Positions 23,382-36,620 of a stretch of 64,000 nucleotides of DNA are shown piece by piece (the first letter of the stretch is position 1; every line of letters starts with the position of its first letter). This DNA comes from Paulownia fortunei. Its lineage: Eukaryota > Streptophyta > Magnoliopsida > Lamiales > Paulowniaceae. Made by a program: the position numbers and the translations under genes. The stretch spans positions 18,529,445 to 18,593,444 of the forward strand of contig CM033107.1 of assembly GCA_019321725.1 (NCBI GenBank), in the 5' to 3' direction. Under the pieces are notes generated by a model. The model was not told the origin of the DNA, did not search any database, and worked only from the letters and a program-made list of their open reading frames with translations.

Positions 23382-23816
23382 CTTCTTCATGTTATGGGCC
23401 ATGCGCTTGGAGCTAAACTTGTCTAAGCTATCGTAAGTTGTTGTGGCACAGCGGAAGGCATGGACCTGCATGAACCCTGGCATGTCACTCACCAGCACCT
23501 TCACTTGAAGAAATGCAGCCACCGATCCCACATTTGCTTCTACCTCTGAAACTGATCTTCGCCCCGATTTTCTTGATTCCACCACTTCCCCTCCCCACTC
23601 AGCCACCATTTTCTCTGTACCACTACTTTCTCTGTAAGTTTTCGACCTCATTAATGTTCCCCAGCCCTTTGAAATCACATTTTTCACAGATGTCGGTGGG
23701 ACGTCAGCTACTATATTGTACACATACATGCCTTCTCTCTTTGCCTTGTTTCCTCCATCACTTGCCATTGATGCTATACACTTTTGATTTGGTGTAGGTT
23801 GTTGTATCCGGAGCAT
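23382..23816 (-). CDS. Dynein light chain exon 1
   Basis: This exon has 145 codons from the first ATG (23816) to the donor AAGAAG|GTAAGC. A second in-frame ATG at 23768 (MASDGGNKAKREG) is equally plausible and gives 129 codons. The N-terminal half is a basic, serine-rich extension (SRKSGRRSVSEVEANVGSVA). The LC8 domain starts at FLQVKVLVSDMPGFMQVHAF and runs through YDSLDKFSSKRMAHNMKK at the donor. The usual RCARRTYDSLEKFS motif is RCATTTYDSLDKFS here. No stop interrupts the frame, so purifying selection acted until recently. Confidence 0.9.
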
Positions 23817-24489
23817 GGTTCCAAGTGCACTCAAATAATTTCTCTAAAATGCAATTAGTTGTATCAGGGAAACCATGCATGAACCCAAGCCCAAGAAATT
23901 ATTGCGTGGACCAAAATTATGTTGATTAGAGTGTGAGAAAAGGAGATTACAGGAAGCAAACCATGTGGGATTACCTGTAACCACGGATTATAAAATCAAG
24001 GGATTGTCAGTGAAGGGAAAGATTTGATGTATTTTGTTCTTTCTTGCAACCATTTGGCTAACTACTACATACTAATTATTGTTAGTCTTGGGTCATGTTT
24101 GTCTGTAATGCGTTTGTTTCAGGACAGCCAGCAGACATGGGCCCTTACATTCTCAGCACCCTTACGTTTTTAGGCCACCTCTTGAATCATAAAACCCTGG
24201 TCTCCCAATGGGTAATGCGAAATTTTTTTAACTATTGAACTATAAATAGATTATATGTAAATACAATGAATTTCATGTTCGTTGATTAGTGGTGTGTTTT
24301 AATACATGGTTTTGACAAAATTTTAAAAACTTTACCTGATTCACTTCACGTTGAAGACAATGCATGAAATGACCCAAGTCGTTATCTCAGTATCATTAAA
24401 AACAATTCCAAACCCCTTTTTAAGATCCCAACTATTACCCCTTTAAGCATATCTCTAGTCGAAATAATTCAATATTTATATATTTAGGG
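23817..24489. promoter_or_regulatory. Upstream region of the dynein light-chain gene
   Basis: This is about 670 bases between the gene start and the LTR at 24490. A TGGGCCC motif at 24138-24144, some 320 bases upstream of the ATG, fits the TCP/site-II type elements of plant housekeeping promoters. No canonical TATA box was picked out with confidence. No coding sequence was seen. Confidence 0.45.
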
Positions 24490-25000
24490 TGAAAGCAAAT
24501 ACGCAACAATATGAATCACATATTTATATATATATATATAAGTGGGCCAGGTATTACCATATACGTGCCAGAACTATAAATCCATGAATTTCGGATGAAA
24601 CTCGTCTAAAAGCCTCATTTAATCACGAAGATATTTTTTAAGATTCCACACTCGAATCAACCACAGACATATATTTCTTGTTGGTGACGAATAACTACTA
24701 GAATTATTTACTCAATTACACACCTCTAATACTTAGAGTTTTATACTTATGCTCCATGGAAATATGGAGAGAGAAATTGTATGGAAAGAAAACTATAGAG
24801 AGTGTTGGAAGAATATGTTCACTCACAGGTTTCTTTTTGGATAGGAATTTGATATATATAAGAGATATATATATCTTACACAAGGAAGAATCTCAGTTCA
24901 ACTAGAAAATTCAATCCCATCAAAATTTTGGAGTTAACATCTAACTCAAATATAGATGCCAATTAGCTTAACTATGCTAAACCCGATATAATTTCCAACA
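24490..25000 (-). repeat. Copia H 3' LTR
   Basis: It is 511 bases, plus strand TGAAAGCAAATACGC to ATTTCCAACA. It shares CAACAATATGAATCACATAT, ATCCATGAATT and AGAGATATATAT-type blocks with 32722-33117. It is flanked on the internal side by the polypurine tract (minus strand TGTGTGGGAGA, 25001-25011). Confidence 0.75.
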
Positions 25001-28000
25001 TCTCCCACACAAATATATTTAACTCGATCTTCTTAAATCTCATCATTGTACAATTTCTCAATCTCACGTCATCACTTGATATAAGAAATGAGGTGAGCGA
25101 TCAATCAAGAAAAGATAGGTGGTGAGAGTTATATTAAGTCATTACCAAACTAACAAAAACCTACAACTCAGTAACTTGTTGTGTAGCCTAAACCAAATGG
25201 TCACACCTAATCAATTATCTCTAAATCCCTCAATAAAATAAGTAGAGCATGCTCGACTCACTCAAATATATATCTATGTTCATAACTAATCAAATACATT
25301 TCGACATACTCGTCTGGGCTGTGAACCATTGAACATAAGTGCATTACCAACTTAGCTCTTCCTTAGCCTTTTATGTCAATCAACTTGGTCTTAACAGATT
25401 TCCTAGACATGCTACAATAGACCAAACATACATAGTCATTGGATACATGCTAAAGTAGTGTCATCATGCTTACACTTATTGACATAGTCTGGAGTCCTAA
25501 AAAGTATAAGAAATAATATGGGTTCACATAGTGACGAAGTAGGCACCCATTCAGTCATTTCCCATAGAAGGTCGCCTCAAAACACATATAGTATGAATAT
25601 ATGCTATGATGGAGCTCCTACTCAATTTGGGCACATCATGCTCTAAACATAATATGAACCTAAGTCAGTCGCTCTTTAAGCACCTAACCTGCGGTCCACC
25701 GAAGTCACTCTCGAAAATGCCTTCTAGCAGTTCACACATTCAATAACAAATAGGCTGATTGTGAAGTTTGGACATATTTCTTAATCTATCAAGTTTGATT
25801 TTATCTTACCTCCAAGCTAAGGTGACTCTTAGTTATGCATATTAACATTCCTCAATACTCTAAGCGCGAAGGGGATCATTCGCAAACCTCAGTTATGCGT
25901 CATAATTTTTTAAGTCTAATCCTATTATGTATCACAATTCCATGGAGATTGCCTATGTGAGTGGGCCAATCAAAGCCTAGTGATAACTTATAATCCAATA
26001 CCTATCAAATAATGAGAACACAAATATATCTCATTAATAATTAAATATTCTCACAAGCCACAAGAGTCAAATTCTACATGATCCCATCCTACCAGCATGC
26101 CTTCGGTGCATATCTTCATACAAAGGCTCAATAAAAAGGATAAGCGATCACATCGCTTGTAAAAATATTCCTGAGAATAATTTAATTATGCGCAATACTC
26201 ATAGTGAAATAATATATAACATAACTATACTTGGTCCTCCAATAATACTCGATAGAATACATAAAAATAGCTTTATTATCTCAAAGACAACAACAACCTT
26301 ATAAATGCGTGCACAATGTACATCCTTTTAAGATACCAGATTGCCTCTAAAAAATCTCAAACCAATTTATTAAGATATCAAAGTATCCACCGGACAACAT
26401 CATAATATTTGTGCAGGGATCATTTTTATATTCACTCACTAATATTCTAATTGTTAAGCACTAGTGCACACATAGTACACATCAAACTTTCTACTGTGCT
26501 TGTATAATAGTAGCTAGTGTGCCTTTTCTTCTTCCATCTTAAGGCATTTCAATTAATTGAGAACATAATCTTTGTCCATAAAGTATCAATAGGATTAGTG
26601 TGATGCATACAAAATCTCAATATCACAACACTAAGTATGCATCGGCTTCCCTTATGTCCATTCCAAATATAAAAGATAACATACTAAGTGGCGACATCTT
26701 CATGTCTCTTCTAGCCATCATATTATTGCCCATTTATATTGAGAACTAAATTCTCTTGTTTATCTTGACATATATTCAGTGTCTTACTCGACCATCGTAA
26801 GCCTACCAGAGTGATAACTCATCTTGATTAGCAACCTTTGCGCTCATGCCCTGCTTCTTGAATTCATTAGGCGATCCACATAGATATCCTCTTCTATTCC
26901 TCATTTATATATGTCAAACTCAATCACCAAGCTAAACCTAGACAAAGGTGGTAATAATTGATAGCATATTGGCGAATGAAGGCAACCTCATCACTTAGGG
27001 AAAACAACCCAAAGAATTTACGCTTAACATTTCGCCTATCTTTGAGCTTCACACATGTGAGTTCACCTATCTACTTTGTACTTGACCTTTAAAAACTACA
27101 TGTTTCTAATGGTCTTGAACATAGATGGAAGATCAACCAGCTCTTAGACTTTGTTCTTAGTCATTTGGCTCTTTTTTTTTCATAGCAGTTATTCTCCTAA
27201 TGCATCAAGTGAGATCAAAAGTCTAAGTTGACTTATCAACATCTACAAGAGTAGTCATGAAGGATACCCACTCAATCTTATATAGATGATTGATAACAAA
27301 TTATGTTCATTCCTTCTTATTTGTGGAATTCGAGAGTTATTTTCAAGTGAGATACCCCTACTATTTTAGGTCATTTCCACTATCTCAGCAATAGCTGAAT
27401 GAGTTTAATGCCTTCTCATGAATATTGCAACTCTTATAGTTCAAGATTCTATTTGACTTCACATAAGCTCATAAAATCCTTCTAAGGATAATCTACACTG
27501 TAAGACTTAATTTCAATCATTTCTCCATCAAGGTGTTCATCACTGTTGAGAACGCACATTCTGGAACTTACATGGGCACATACCAATTAATTTGGGCTTG
27601 TTGGCATGTTAAAGTTCATACAAGGTTGGAGAATTCACTTGGAGGCATATTTTTTATGATGTAAGTTGCAGTCAAGATTACATCGTCCAAATTGAGATAT
27701 AAATCAACTTGTGCCACCAGAAAACTAAACATTTTGATTTATTTGATTCCTCCCTCTTCGCAAGCTCGTTTAGCTACAAAGTATTTAGAATCATCATTCA
27801 ACTTGCAATGTTATTTTCTTTCATATGTCCAAACTAATTAGACAAGTTATTCATATTTTCTATTAATACATAGAACCTGAATGTTCATTTCCCTATAGTT
27901 CTTAACCTTTATCAAGAATCACTTCTAGTGATATTGGGAATGCACTAATCTATAGCATGAATATTTAAAAAAATAAAAATAAAATACACTATTTAATGCC

Positions 28001-28466
28001 TTTCACTTATAAATCTGCATATGTAGTGGGCTAGCTCTAGAGGATAAGTAGCTCTTTTTCCTTTTTCCAGCAAGCTTTTCCCTCTAGAAAAATTTATGTA
28101 GCGAGAGGTTAACTTTAGCGAGCTAGCCAATAAAGATTCTTCCGGCTAATACAATCATTCTCCTAACCTTGCATGCCATGATAAAATTTAAAAAAAATAA
28201 TATCTATGGAAGAAATACAAAAAATACTATCTTAATTTAATCGCATCACAAAGAAAAATGACCATATCACGAAAGTCTCTTACATGAAAGATGACCAATT
28301 ATATTACTCAACTAATATCTTACAAGTGCATCAAGTTCAAATTGAAATATATCGAATGTATTGCCTTTTGCACATTTCCAAAGGAGTAGCTCACACCAAT
28401 TGTTGAGTTTGAAAAATAGCTTTTGCCCTATTTTGAGTTTGAGATGGCACCTCATACTCATAATAT
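25001..28466 (-). pseudogene. Copia H internal region, right of the 3' LTR
   Basis: Around 27655-27725 the minus strand reads DVILTATYIIKNMPPSEFSN, matching the copia integrase motif DAVLTATYLINRMPS. The rest (25012-27600 and 27730-28466) has no open frame longer than about 75 codons and no other motif I can name, although pol should lie here. Decay is heavy and the element is old. Confidence 0.6.
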
Positions 28467-30736
28467 TGTTGGGTTCGCTATAATCACAAGGGCATGCGTA
28501 GCGGAAAATTAATTTTTTTATCAAACATAAATTTATCAAATAAATTTATTCACTTGATTCGAAAGTGATTCTAATCATCATACTTATCCAAGTGAATATA
28601 TATTAATTCGGATTGTACCTTTCGTGCACTCCAGTTGTTGTAAAGAATGAAATAATCAATTGCTTATCAGAACTCGTAATGGTCTAAGTGTCTCCCCTCT
28701 ATCAAGTCCACAATATGAAAAGATAACATTAATTGAAAGGATTCGCTAGCATTCTTTTAATCGTTTACTAATGTAGATTCGAAGTAAACTTTGCTTTTTG
28801 ATCCAATTGATGGATCAAGAACAAACTTTCAAGAGCAGTAAAGATTGATTTTTTAAGTTCTTGAAATTTAGATATAAAGAGAATATCAAGAAACTAGAAC
28901 AAGAAAATCAAGAATTCAAGAGAACATACACATTTTCTTTTTCTTTCTTTTATTTTCTTTTCTGGGAGAGAAAAATCAAAGACAGAAAAAATAATTTTTT
29001 GCTAATTATTTCATGTAATTTTCATCCATCCCTATATATAGGGGCTGAAAATTTGCTCATACTCCAACTATTGGACAGTTTGTCAATTTTGAATTATTTC
29101 AATGTTTGATCTTGAAAGGATTCTAAACAAATCTTCCAACAACTCTTCTCTTTTCCTCTCTCCAATGTATGTGGACTTATTTGAAACTACATTAGTCATC
29201 AAAATATCTACATACATTTTTTATATTAATTTGAACTATTCAAATAATATCAAGATGGATATATATCAAATATATACCAAAAATATATTTATATATAAAA
29301 TAAATCCTAGTGGCCAATTTTTATCCTATTAAAATCGGTCACTTTATTTATTTATTTATGAATATGTTAATTAAATAAATTATATTTATTTAATTTATTC
29401 TCTTCATATTCTAGTGGGCTTCTTAAATTATCCACATTAATTTTTGGGTTTGGACTTAAAAATCCACAAATCAATCCAATTGATTTATTCCCAAATTAAT
29501 CAATCCAATTGATTAATTATACTTTACTCCAATTGGGATTATTAATCAAATTAGGTCCAATTAAATAATTCAATTACTTAATTGAATAATTCAATTAAAC
29601 CACTAAATTAAATAAAACCCTTAATTAATTAATTTCCAACCATTGGATAAATCCCAAAAAATTAAAAATATTACTTTCCATAAAAATGTGTGACCCTCTT
29701 AGGTTCACTACTAACCTAGTAGTGGGCTTGCAACATTTATAATTTATGAATAATAATTATTCTAACTAATTAATCTAATTAATTAATCTTCTTACAATTA
29801 CCCCATTAATTCCAAAAACCTCATCGTCCATGAAAACACTTACCAAGTAATCATGGCAAACTAGTATTAGATGAAATAGCGAGTAAACCTATTTCAATTG
29901 CGAGTACCATACACGTACGGTCCTTTCGACAGCTAATCTCCCAATTGAATCTAGGGCATAGATTATAAGTTGAAATCCTAAATAATTCAATAATTATGAT
30001 TCCATTTCAAGTTCTAATGATTCGTGATGAATCACGATTTATCCTGTCTTGCCCAAAGTCTTTGAATCATGAACTATGAAAATACAAAAAATTCTCTTAT
30101 TTAATAAAAACAAGTGTCAAATTGGATGTTGGCTACTGACAAACCTCTATGTATACCAATGCAACACCCAACATACTCCTTTATGATTGTCAAGTAATCA
30201 GAAGATATATCAAAGTGCTGCAGGATGCAGGCTACCATCGTGCCTCAAGTCCGAGGACTAGCCGTATAGTATCGTAACACAAAAAATCTTATTTTAACAG
30301 GCAAAGCTTCCAGCTAAAAATTTCTTGTGAGCTATGTTTGGTGTACTTATTCCCTAACAAGCATCCACATACATGCACTTGCGTCTCTATGTTAATGCCA
30401 ATAGAATGCGATATTCTCATATCACGAGCATGCATCATTTGTGAAAGTCTTATTAAGTCATTTGATGTTCCATCTCAAAAAGCTCTCGATTTAAAACTTA
30501 TTTAAGACCAAAACCTTAAAGGCATGTTCCATGATCTCCATCACATGCGTAACCATGCTTTGTAGCTAAATTTGGTCTAAAGACTTTATCTAATGTGCAG
30601 AAATAAAAGATGCAAAATATAAGGTAAAGAAAATATATTTTTTTATTAATATAATTTTCAATAAGATTGTCTTTACAAAAGAAAAAGAGTACAATACACC
30701 TAATCTAATTAGAGCACCGGACATCTTACTCTAACA
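28467..30736 (-). repeat. Solo LTR of the copia B/C/F family
   Basis: Plus strand TGTTGGGTTCGCTATAATC to CTTACTCTAACA, 2.27 kb. It is flanked by AATAT (28462-28466) and AATAC (30737-30741), a near-perfect 5-base target duplication. The sequence on both sides belongs to copia H, with no pol or polypurine tract of its own, so this is a solo LTR left by recombination between the two LTRs of a full element. Confidence 0.88.
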
Positions 30737-32721
30737 AATACATTCTCTTATGCACCATTTAAAAAAACATGGTTGCATATCACTCGATAGTCGTATGCTC
30801 AATCTCCAATCTCATGCTATGTTTCACCAATTTCTACTATCCCTCCAAGGAGAAAATTGAGAACATTAGCAAATGAGATAGCTTTAAGTAGTCAAACTTC
30901 ATTTCAGTACATTATGAGGTAAATGACTAATTTCATTATTGCACTTGACATTTATTGGTGCTTAGTTGCCTCTACCACTAAGATGACACGTCTTATCACT
31001 TTATTGGATCAATTTATGCCTCCACTCTTTGTTGTCAACGTTTAAATCACGACAATGTTAGGCAACTTAAAATCTTATATTTGCAGCTTAAATAATTTAA
31101 AGCGCAAACAATATTCTTGGTCCAGTAGCATATTGTTAGCGTCTAAGTCGCGACAATACTATACAATTTGTCCATTTTCAAGCACATTTGACTTAAAATG
31201 TAAAATTGATGAGTTGGTCTAAAATCTGTAAATTAATTGCGCAAAATTTAGGTATAGGTCCAGTTCTAAGTAAATACTTTATTATTCTTCTATCCTCACC
31301 GAAATTGAAAATTTCGCAACTCACGATAATAATCATTTCCCACTGAGTTAAAGGCATAACAAAAATATATTGATCGTGAATAAAATAATAATTTTTTACA
31401 TATCATGTATGCAACTATGCAATATGAATAATAAAATTTAGCCTCATACGGGTCACATTGGCATTTGGTGCATCATATTAAGATAATTTTGGCCAATAGT
31501 GGTAAAATAAAAAATATTATCGTAACATTGATGACACATAGCATCCCAAAAAGATGACCCAAGAAATACATGCATTGAAAATAATATAAATTACATTAAT
31601 TCAAGGCCTACTACATCAATACACTCAAAAATAAAAAATAGGGATATCGAATTACCACCACCGCCACAAATTATCTCCCACAAGAATATGTAATAATATA
31701 AAGATAGATAATCAATTTACATGAGAACCCAAATGTTAATGTCCATTCATTCATAGTATATAATGATTCATATAGCATCAATTCAATTTAAATTGCAACA
31801 CAAATAATTAAATAAAAAGATATAGTTAACAAAACATGCAACGCATGTAGAATATATTAGTCACATGAAAATATTTTTTCCATGCATCTTAATATGCAAA
31901 AATATTTTGGCATGAAAAAATTTTAACCCATAAAAATAGTTTTATATGCAATGTAATGTGCAAAAAGTAATTTTATGTGCACCATAATGCGCAAAAAAAA
32001 TATTTTGCATGCACTGTAATGCACATTTTTTCAATTAATTTATATTAGAATTAATCTAATAAATTCTAATCATATTTTTTAACGGGTAAAAACTATTACA
32101 ATTCAAATCAAAAACTAAAAAAAAAACAAGAATGAGAAATGAATTATTTTACCCAGTTGGCAATTTTTTTTTATTTTATTGAAATTTACAAAAAAATACC
32201 ACCCAAAATGTGCCCTTAATTGCTGTAGTAAGTTGCCCCTCACGAGCCGCTGGCTCAACTCAAGCCATTGGTTCAGTTGCGCTGAGCTGAGTTATTTTTT
32301 TTTTTAGAATATCATGCTAAATGCAACCTCAGCTGCATGGCAACCATGTGTGTGAAACTTGGGCACCAACTAGGCGCCACCTGTGTACCAGCTCATCATC
32401 AGCTACGTCAGCACTCGAGGTCCTTCTCTGATGCCTACGACTTTTTCGATAACATTTTTCGACAAATTTTAATTTCCAGCCAAAACTTTAAAAATCCATA
32501 TCTCACTCTTTTTAAGTTTGTTTTTATTGAATTTTATGGTGTTTCAAACCTCTTTTCATGTTTTACAACATACTATAAATTTTTTGAAACAAAATAGCAA
32601 AAATAGGTTTGATTTCTAGCCTAAAAGAAACAGGTTTCAAATTTTAAAATAAATTATCTCTAAAATTGTTCATCCATTTTTACCAAAAAAGACGAGAACG
32701 ACCTATAGGCTCTACTACAAA
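30737..32721 (-). pseudogene. Copia H internal region, toward the 5' LTR
   Basis: About 2 kb of AT-rich decayed DNA continues copia H after the solo LTR. No gag motif, zinc knuckle or primer-binding site could be read. Bases 31850-32030 contain several ATTTTGCATG / ATGCACC-like variants of a short motif (GCA(T/A)T(A/G)ATGCGCA), possibly old short repeats. A slightly GC-richer patch at 32230-32450 has no recognised function. Confidence 0.5.
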
Positions 32722-33117
32722 AAGAAAATTCACAACAATATGAATCACATATTCGTATATATATAAGTAGATCGGGCATTATCTTATACACAATGGAATT
32801 ATCGATCCATGAATTCTAGATGAAGCTCGTTCACGCCTCATTTAGATTGAATCATGAATATGCCTCCAAGACTACATACTCAAATCAACTACTAACATAT
32901 TTTTTTCTAATAGAGTTATTAACTGAATTATATACCTCAAAATTTTGGAGTTCTATGGTGATGCTCCAATGATGCTCTAAGGAAAGACGGAGAGATAAAC
33001 TGTAGAGAGAGTCTTGAAATAATACATTCACTCACACGTTCCTTTTGGATGGGGAATTTATTATATATAAAAGATATATATTCCTACACAATAAAGAATC
33101 TCATTTATGTTGGGTTC
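32722..33117 (-). repeat. Copia H 5' LTR, truncated
   Basis: It matches 24490-24900 in order and orientation (CAACAATATGAATCACATAT, ATCCATGAATTCTAG, AAGAATCTCA). It stops at the first base of the copia C LTR (33118), so about 110 bases of its outer end are missing. Confidence 0.75.
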
Positions 33118-35368
33118 GCTTTAATCGTAGGAGCACACGCAGTGAAAAATTAAATTTTTCTTTATCAAATATAAATATATATATCTCCTCGATTTGAAAG
33201 CGGTTCTAATGATCACACTTATTTAAATGAATATATTAACAAATACTAAATTCAAATTATACCTTTCTCGCACTCCGGTTATAGTAGGGAATGAAGCAAT
33301 CAATTGCTTATCCTAGACTTTCAAAATTTGTAGGAATCCAAGTGTCTCCTCTCTATTAGGTCCACATCAATTAAAAGGATTCACTAGTATCCTCTTAATT
33401 ATTTACTAAACTAGAACCAAAGTAAATTTTGTCTTTTGATCCAATTGATGGATCAAGAACAAACTTTCAAAAATAATAAAGATTGATTCTTTTAAGTTTT
33501 TGAAACTTGAATATAAAGAGAATATCAAGAAACTAGTTTTCTTTTAAAGAACAAGAAAATCAAGATTTCAAGAAAACACTTTTTTCTTTCTTTCTTTTCT
33601 TGGAGAGAAAAATAAAAGACTTAACCAAATAATTTTTGCTTATTTTTTGCTGAATTTTCAGCCATCTCTATTTATAGGGGCTGAAATTTTGCTCATACTT
33701 TAACTCTTGAAAAATTTGTCAATTTTGAACTATTTCAAAATTTTATCTTGGAAATATTCCAAATATTCCAACAATTCTTCTATTTTTCTCTCTCCTATAT
33801 GTATGGATTTATTTGAGACTATATTAAACATCAAAATTGTCTACATACGTTCCTGATATTAATTTGAACTCTTCAAATAATATGAAGATAGATATATATC
33901 AAATATATATACTTAAATTATATTTACATATAAAATAAATTATAGTGGCCGATTTATTCCCATAAAATCAGTCACTTTATTTATTTATCTGTAAACATGT
34001 TAATTAAATAAATCATATTGATTTAATTTTTTCTCTTCATATTTTAATGGGCTTCTTAAGTTATCCACATTAATTTTTGGGCTTGGACTCAAAAATTCAC
34101 AAATCAATCTAATTGATTTAATCTCAATTTAATCAATCCAATTGATTAATTTAATTTACTCCAATTGGGCTTCCTAATCAAATTAGGTGCAATTAAATAA
34201 TTTAATTACTTAATTGAATAATTTAATTTAACCATTAAATTAAATAAAACTCTTAATTAATTAATTAATTTCCAATCATTGGATAAATTCTAAAATTAAA
34301 AATATTACTTTCCATAAAGATGTGTGACCCTCTTAGGTTCACTACTAAGCTAGTAGTGGGCTTATAATATTTTGCAACTTATGAATAACAATTATTCCGA
34401 TTAATTAATTAATTAATTAATCCGAATTAACTCCTTAAATCCAAGAACCTCACCATCCATGAAAATATCTAGCAAATAATCATGACAAACTAGTGTTGGG
34501 TGAAATAACGAGTAAACCTATTTCAATTGCAAGTACCATACACGTAGGGTCCTTTTGACAGCTAACCTCCCGATTGAATCTAGGACATGGATTATTAGTC
34601 AAAACCCTAAATGATTCAATGATTGTGATCACATTTCAAGTTTCAATAATTCTTGATGAATCACAATTTATCCTGCCTTGACCAAGGTCTTTGAATCATA
34701 AACTATGAAAACACAAGAGATTCTCTTATTTAAAAAGACAAGTGTCGAATTCTATATTAGCCACTGACAAACCTCTATGCACACCAATGCAACACCCAAC
34801 ATACCCTTCGGTGGTTGTTAAGTAATTAGAAAATATATCAAAGTGTTGTAGGCTGCACACAAGGCTACCATCGTGCCTCAAGTCTGAGAACTAGCCGTGT
34901 ACTATCACAACACAAAAATTCTTATTTCAACAGGCAAAGCCTCCAACTAAGAATTTCTTATGGGCCATGTTCGGTGTACTTGTTCCCTATCAAGCACCCA
35001 CATACATGCACTTATGTCTCTACGCTAATGCCAATGGAATGCGACATCCATATCTCATGAGCATGCATCACATGTGCGAGTATTATTGAGCTATTTGATA
35101 TTCCATCTCAGAAAGCTCTCGACTCAAAACTTATTTAAGACCAAAAGCTTTAGAGGCATGTTCTATGATCACTATCATATGCATGACCATACCCTGTAGT
35201 TAAATTTGGTATAAGGACTTTATCTAATGTGCAAAATTAAAAGATACATGACATAAGATAAAGAAAATATTTTTTTATTAATATGAATCCTGATAAGATT
35301 ATATTCATAAAAGAAAAAGAGTACAATAAACCTAATCCAATTGGGGTATTAGGCATCCTACTTTAATA
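33118..35368 (-). repeat. Copia C 3' LTR
   Basis: Plus strand TGTTGGGTTCGCTTTAATC to CCTACTTTAATA, 2.25 kb. It is very similar along its whole length to the solo LTR at 28467-30736. The minus-strand polypurine tract (GGGCTAGTGGGAAAT, 35369-35383) follows directly. Confidence 0.9.
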
Positions 35369-35383
35369 ATTTCCCACTAGCCC

Positions 35384-35855
35384 TAGCTCCAATTGCCCAT
35401 GTATCTAAGGCCAATTTTTTCAAGATGTCGATCGAATATCTTCTGTGCTAAGGGCTTAGTAAGTGGTTATACTATATTTTAACTGAGGTAACTCAATCCA
35501 CAATGACGTTGCCTCTATCAATGATCTATCTGATCAAGTGATATCGTTTCATTATGTGCTTGGATCTTTAATGAGATATTGGCTCCTTTGCTTGCGTAAT
35601 GGCTCCATTATTATCACAACAAATTATAATTGGATCAACAACGGATGAAACTACACCCAATCCTTGGATAAAGTTTCTTATCCAAACAACTTCTTTTGTT
35701 TCATCTAATGCAACAATATATTCAGCTTCGGTGGTAGAGTCTGTAGTCATCTCTTGCTTAGAACTTTTCCAATTGACCGCACCACCATTCAGAGTGAATA
35801 TGTATCCATACATGGACTTTGAGTTGTCTATATTGGACTGAAAACTAAAGTTTGT
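35384..35855 (-). pseudogene. Copia C RNase H
   Basis: The 35568-35813 block has [40 protein letters not shown] and CCDNNGAITQAKEP. It is closer to the family consensus than copia B. It is separated from RT by one stop at about 35856, and frames are broken toward the polypurine tract. Confidence 0.87.
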
Positions 35856-36620
35856 TTATCGCTCCAGTTTTAGTTCTCCATTGTTGTATATCAGAAAGAT
35901 ATTCTTAGTCCTTCTCAAGTACTTGAGAATCATCTTAATGGCTTTCCAGTGTTCTTCCCCTAGATTGGACTGATATCTACTCGTGACACTCAGAGCATGT
36001 GCTATATTAAGTCTTGTATATAACATTGCATACATTATGCTCCCTATTGCAGAAACATAAGGTATGCAAGCTATCCTTTCTCTCTCTTCAGGTGTCTTGG
36101 GACACATAATCTTAGAGAGTGAAACCCCATGACTCATAGGTAGGAATCCTCTCTTAGATTCCTCCATGGTAAAACTTTTTAGTACTTTGTTTATGTACAT
36201 GGACTGGGATAGTTCATTCATCCTTCTTGATCTATCTCTATAGATCTTTATACCTAGGATAAAAGATGCATGTCCCAAGTCCTTCATGGAAAATAGATTA
36301 GAAAACCAAGTCCTCGTTGATTGCAACATCCCTACATCATTTCTAATGAGTAAGATGTCATCAATGTAGAGCACAACAAATGTAACTGCACTCCAATGAA
36401 CCTTCTTGTAGACACATGGTTCATTCGGGTTCTTATAAAAATTAAACATTTTTATTGTTTTTATCAAACTGGATATTACAACTCCTCGAAGCTTGTTTAA
36501 GTCCATAAATGGATCTCTTGAGCATGCAAACTTTTTGCTCACTCCTTTTGGATATGAAGCCTTCTCGCTGCTTCATATAGATCTATTTCTTAGTGTTTCC
36601 ATTAAGGAAAGTGGTCTTCA
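35856..36620 (-). pseudogene. Copia C reverse transcriptase
   Basis: A 228-codon open block (35856-36542) holds FNFYKNPNEPCVYKKV, the active site YIDDILLIRNDVGML, KDLGHASFILGIKIY, SQSMYINKVLKSF and IPYVSAIGSIMYAMLYTRLN. It ends in KNIFLIYNNGELKLER at the RNase H junction. This is the best preserved copia RT in the window. The N-terminal QMDVKT block lies at about 36560-36640 in another frame. The long open stretch suggests copia C is younger than copia A, D and H. Confidence 0.9.

Larger units (their letters stand above)
20600..23816 (-). pseudogene. Dynein light chain, LC8 family (plant long form), probably frameshifted
   Basis: This is the only clear host gene. Two exons (23382-23816 and 20600-20751) flank an intron that starts GTAAGC and ends CGACAG. 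Together they encode an LC8-type dynein light chain with a plant-type N-terminal extension, closest in layout to Arabidopsis At5g20110 as I remember it. LC8 proteins are small dimeric hubs that bind short linear motifs. Flowering plants lack dynein heavy chains, so the role is presumably non-motor. The intron position, just before the EFDK codons, matches the family. The last exon is 10 bases short at its 5' end (EFDKxYGPAWHC reads as GAATT then TATGGACCG), so simple splicing puts the conserved C-terminus out of frame. Either it is a young pseudogene or a small extra exon restores phase. Confidence 0.8.
24490..33117 (-). mobile_element. Old Ty1/copia element copia H with 0.5 kb LTRs, interrupted by a solo LTR
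   Basis: Two diverged copies of the same repeat, 24490-25000 and 32722-33117, bracket heavily decayed internal DNA. Minus strand at 25000 starts TGTTGGAAATTATATC after a TGTGTGGGAGA polypurine tract. The internal part has one recognisable integrase scrap near 27700. It is interrupted at 28467-30736 by a copia solo LTR, and its right-hand (5') LTR is cut at 33117 by copia C. Nothing in it is open. Confidence 0.7.

Noticed and set aside
23513..23797. Plus-strand frame of 94 codons overlapping dynein light-chain exon 1
   Set aside because: It is the antisense shadow of a well-conserved exon and has no family motif.
24528..24541. TA dinucleotide run as a possible regulatory or fragile site
   Set aside because: Short simple repeat within an LTR; common in AT-rich plant DNA.
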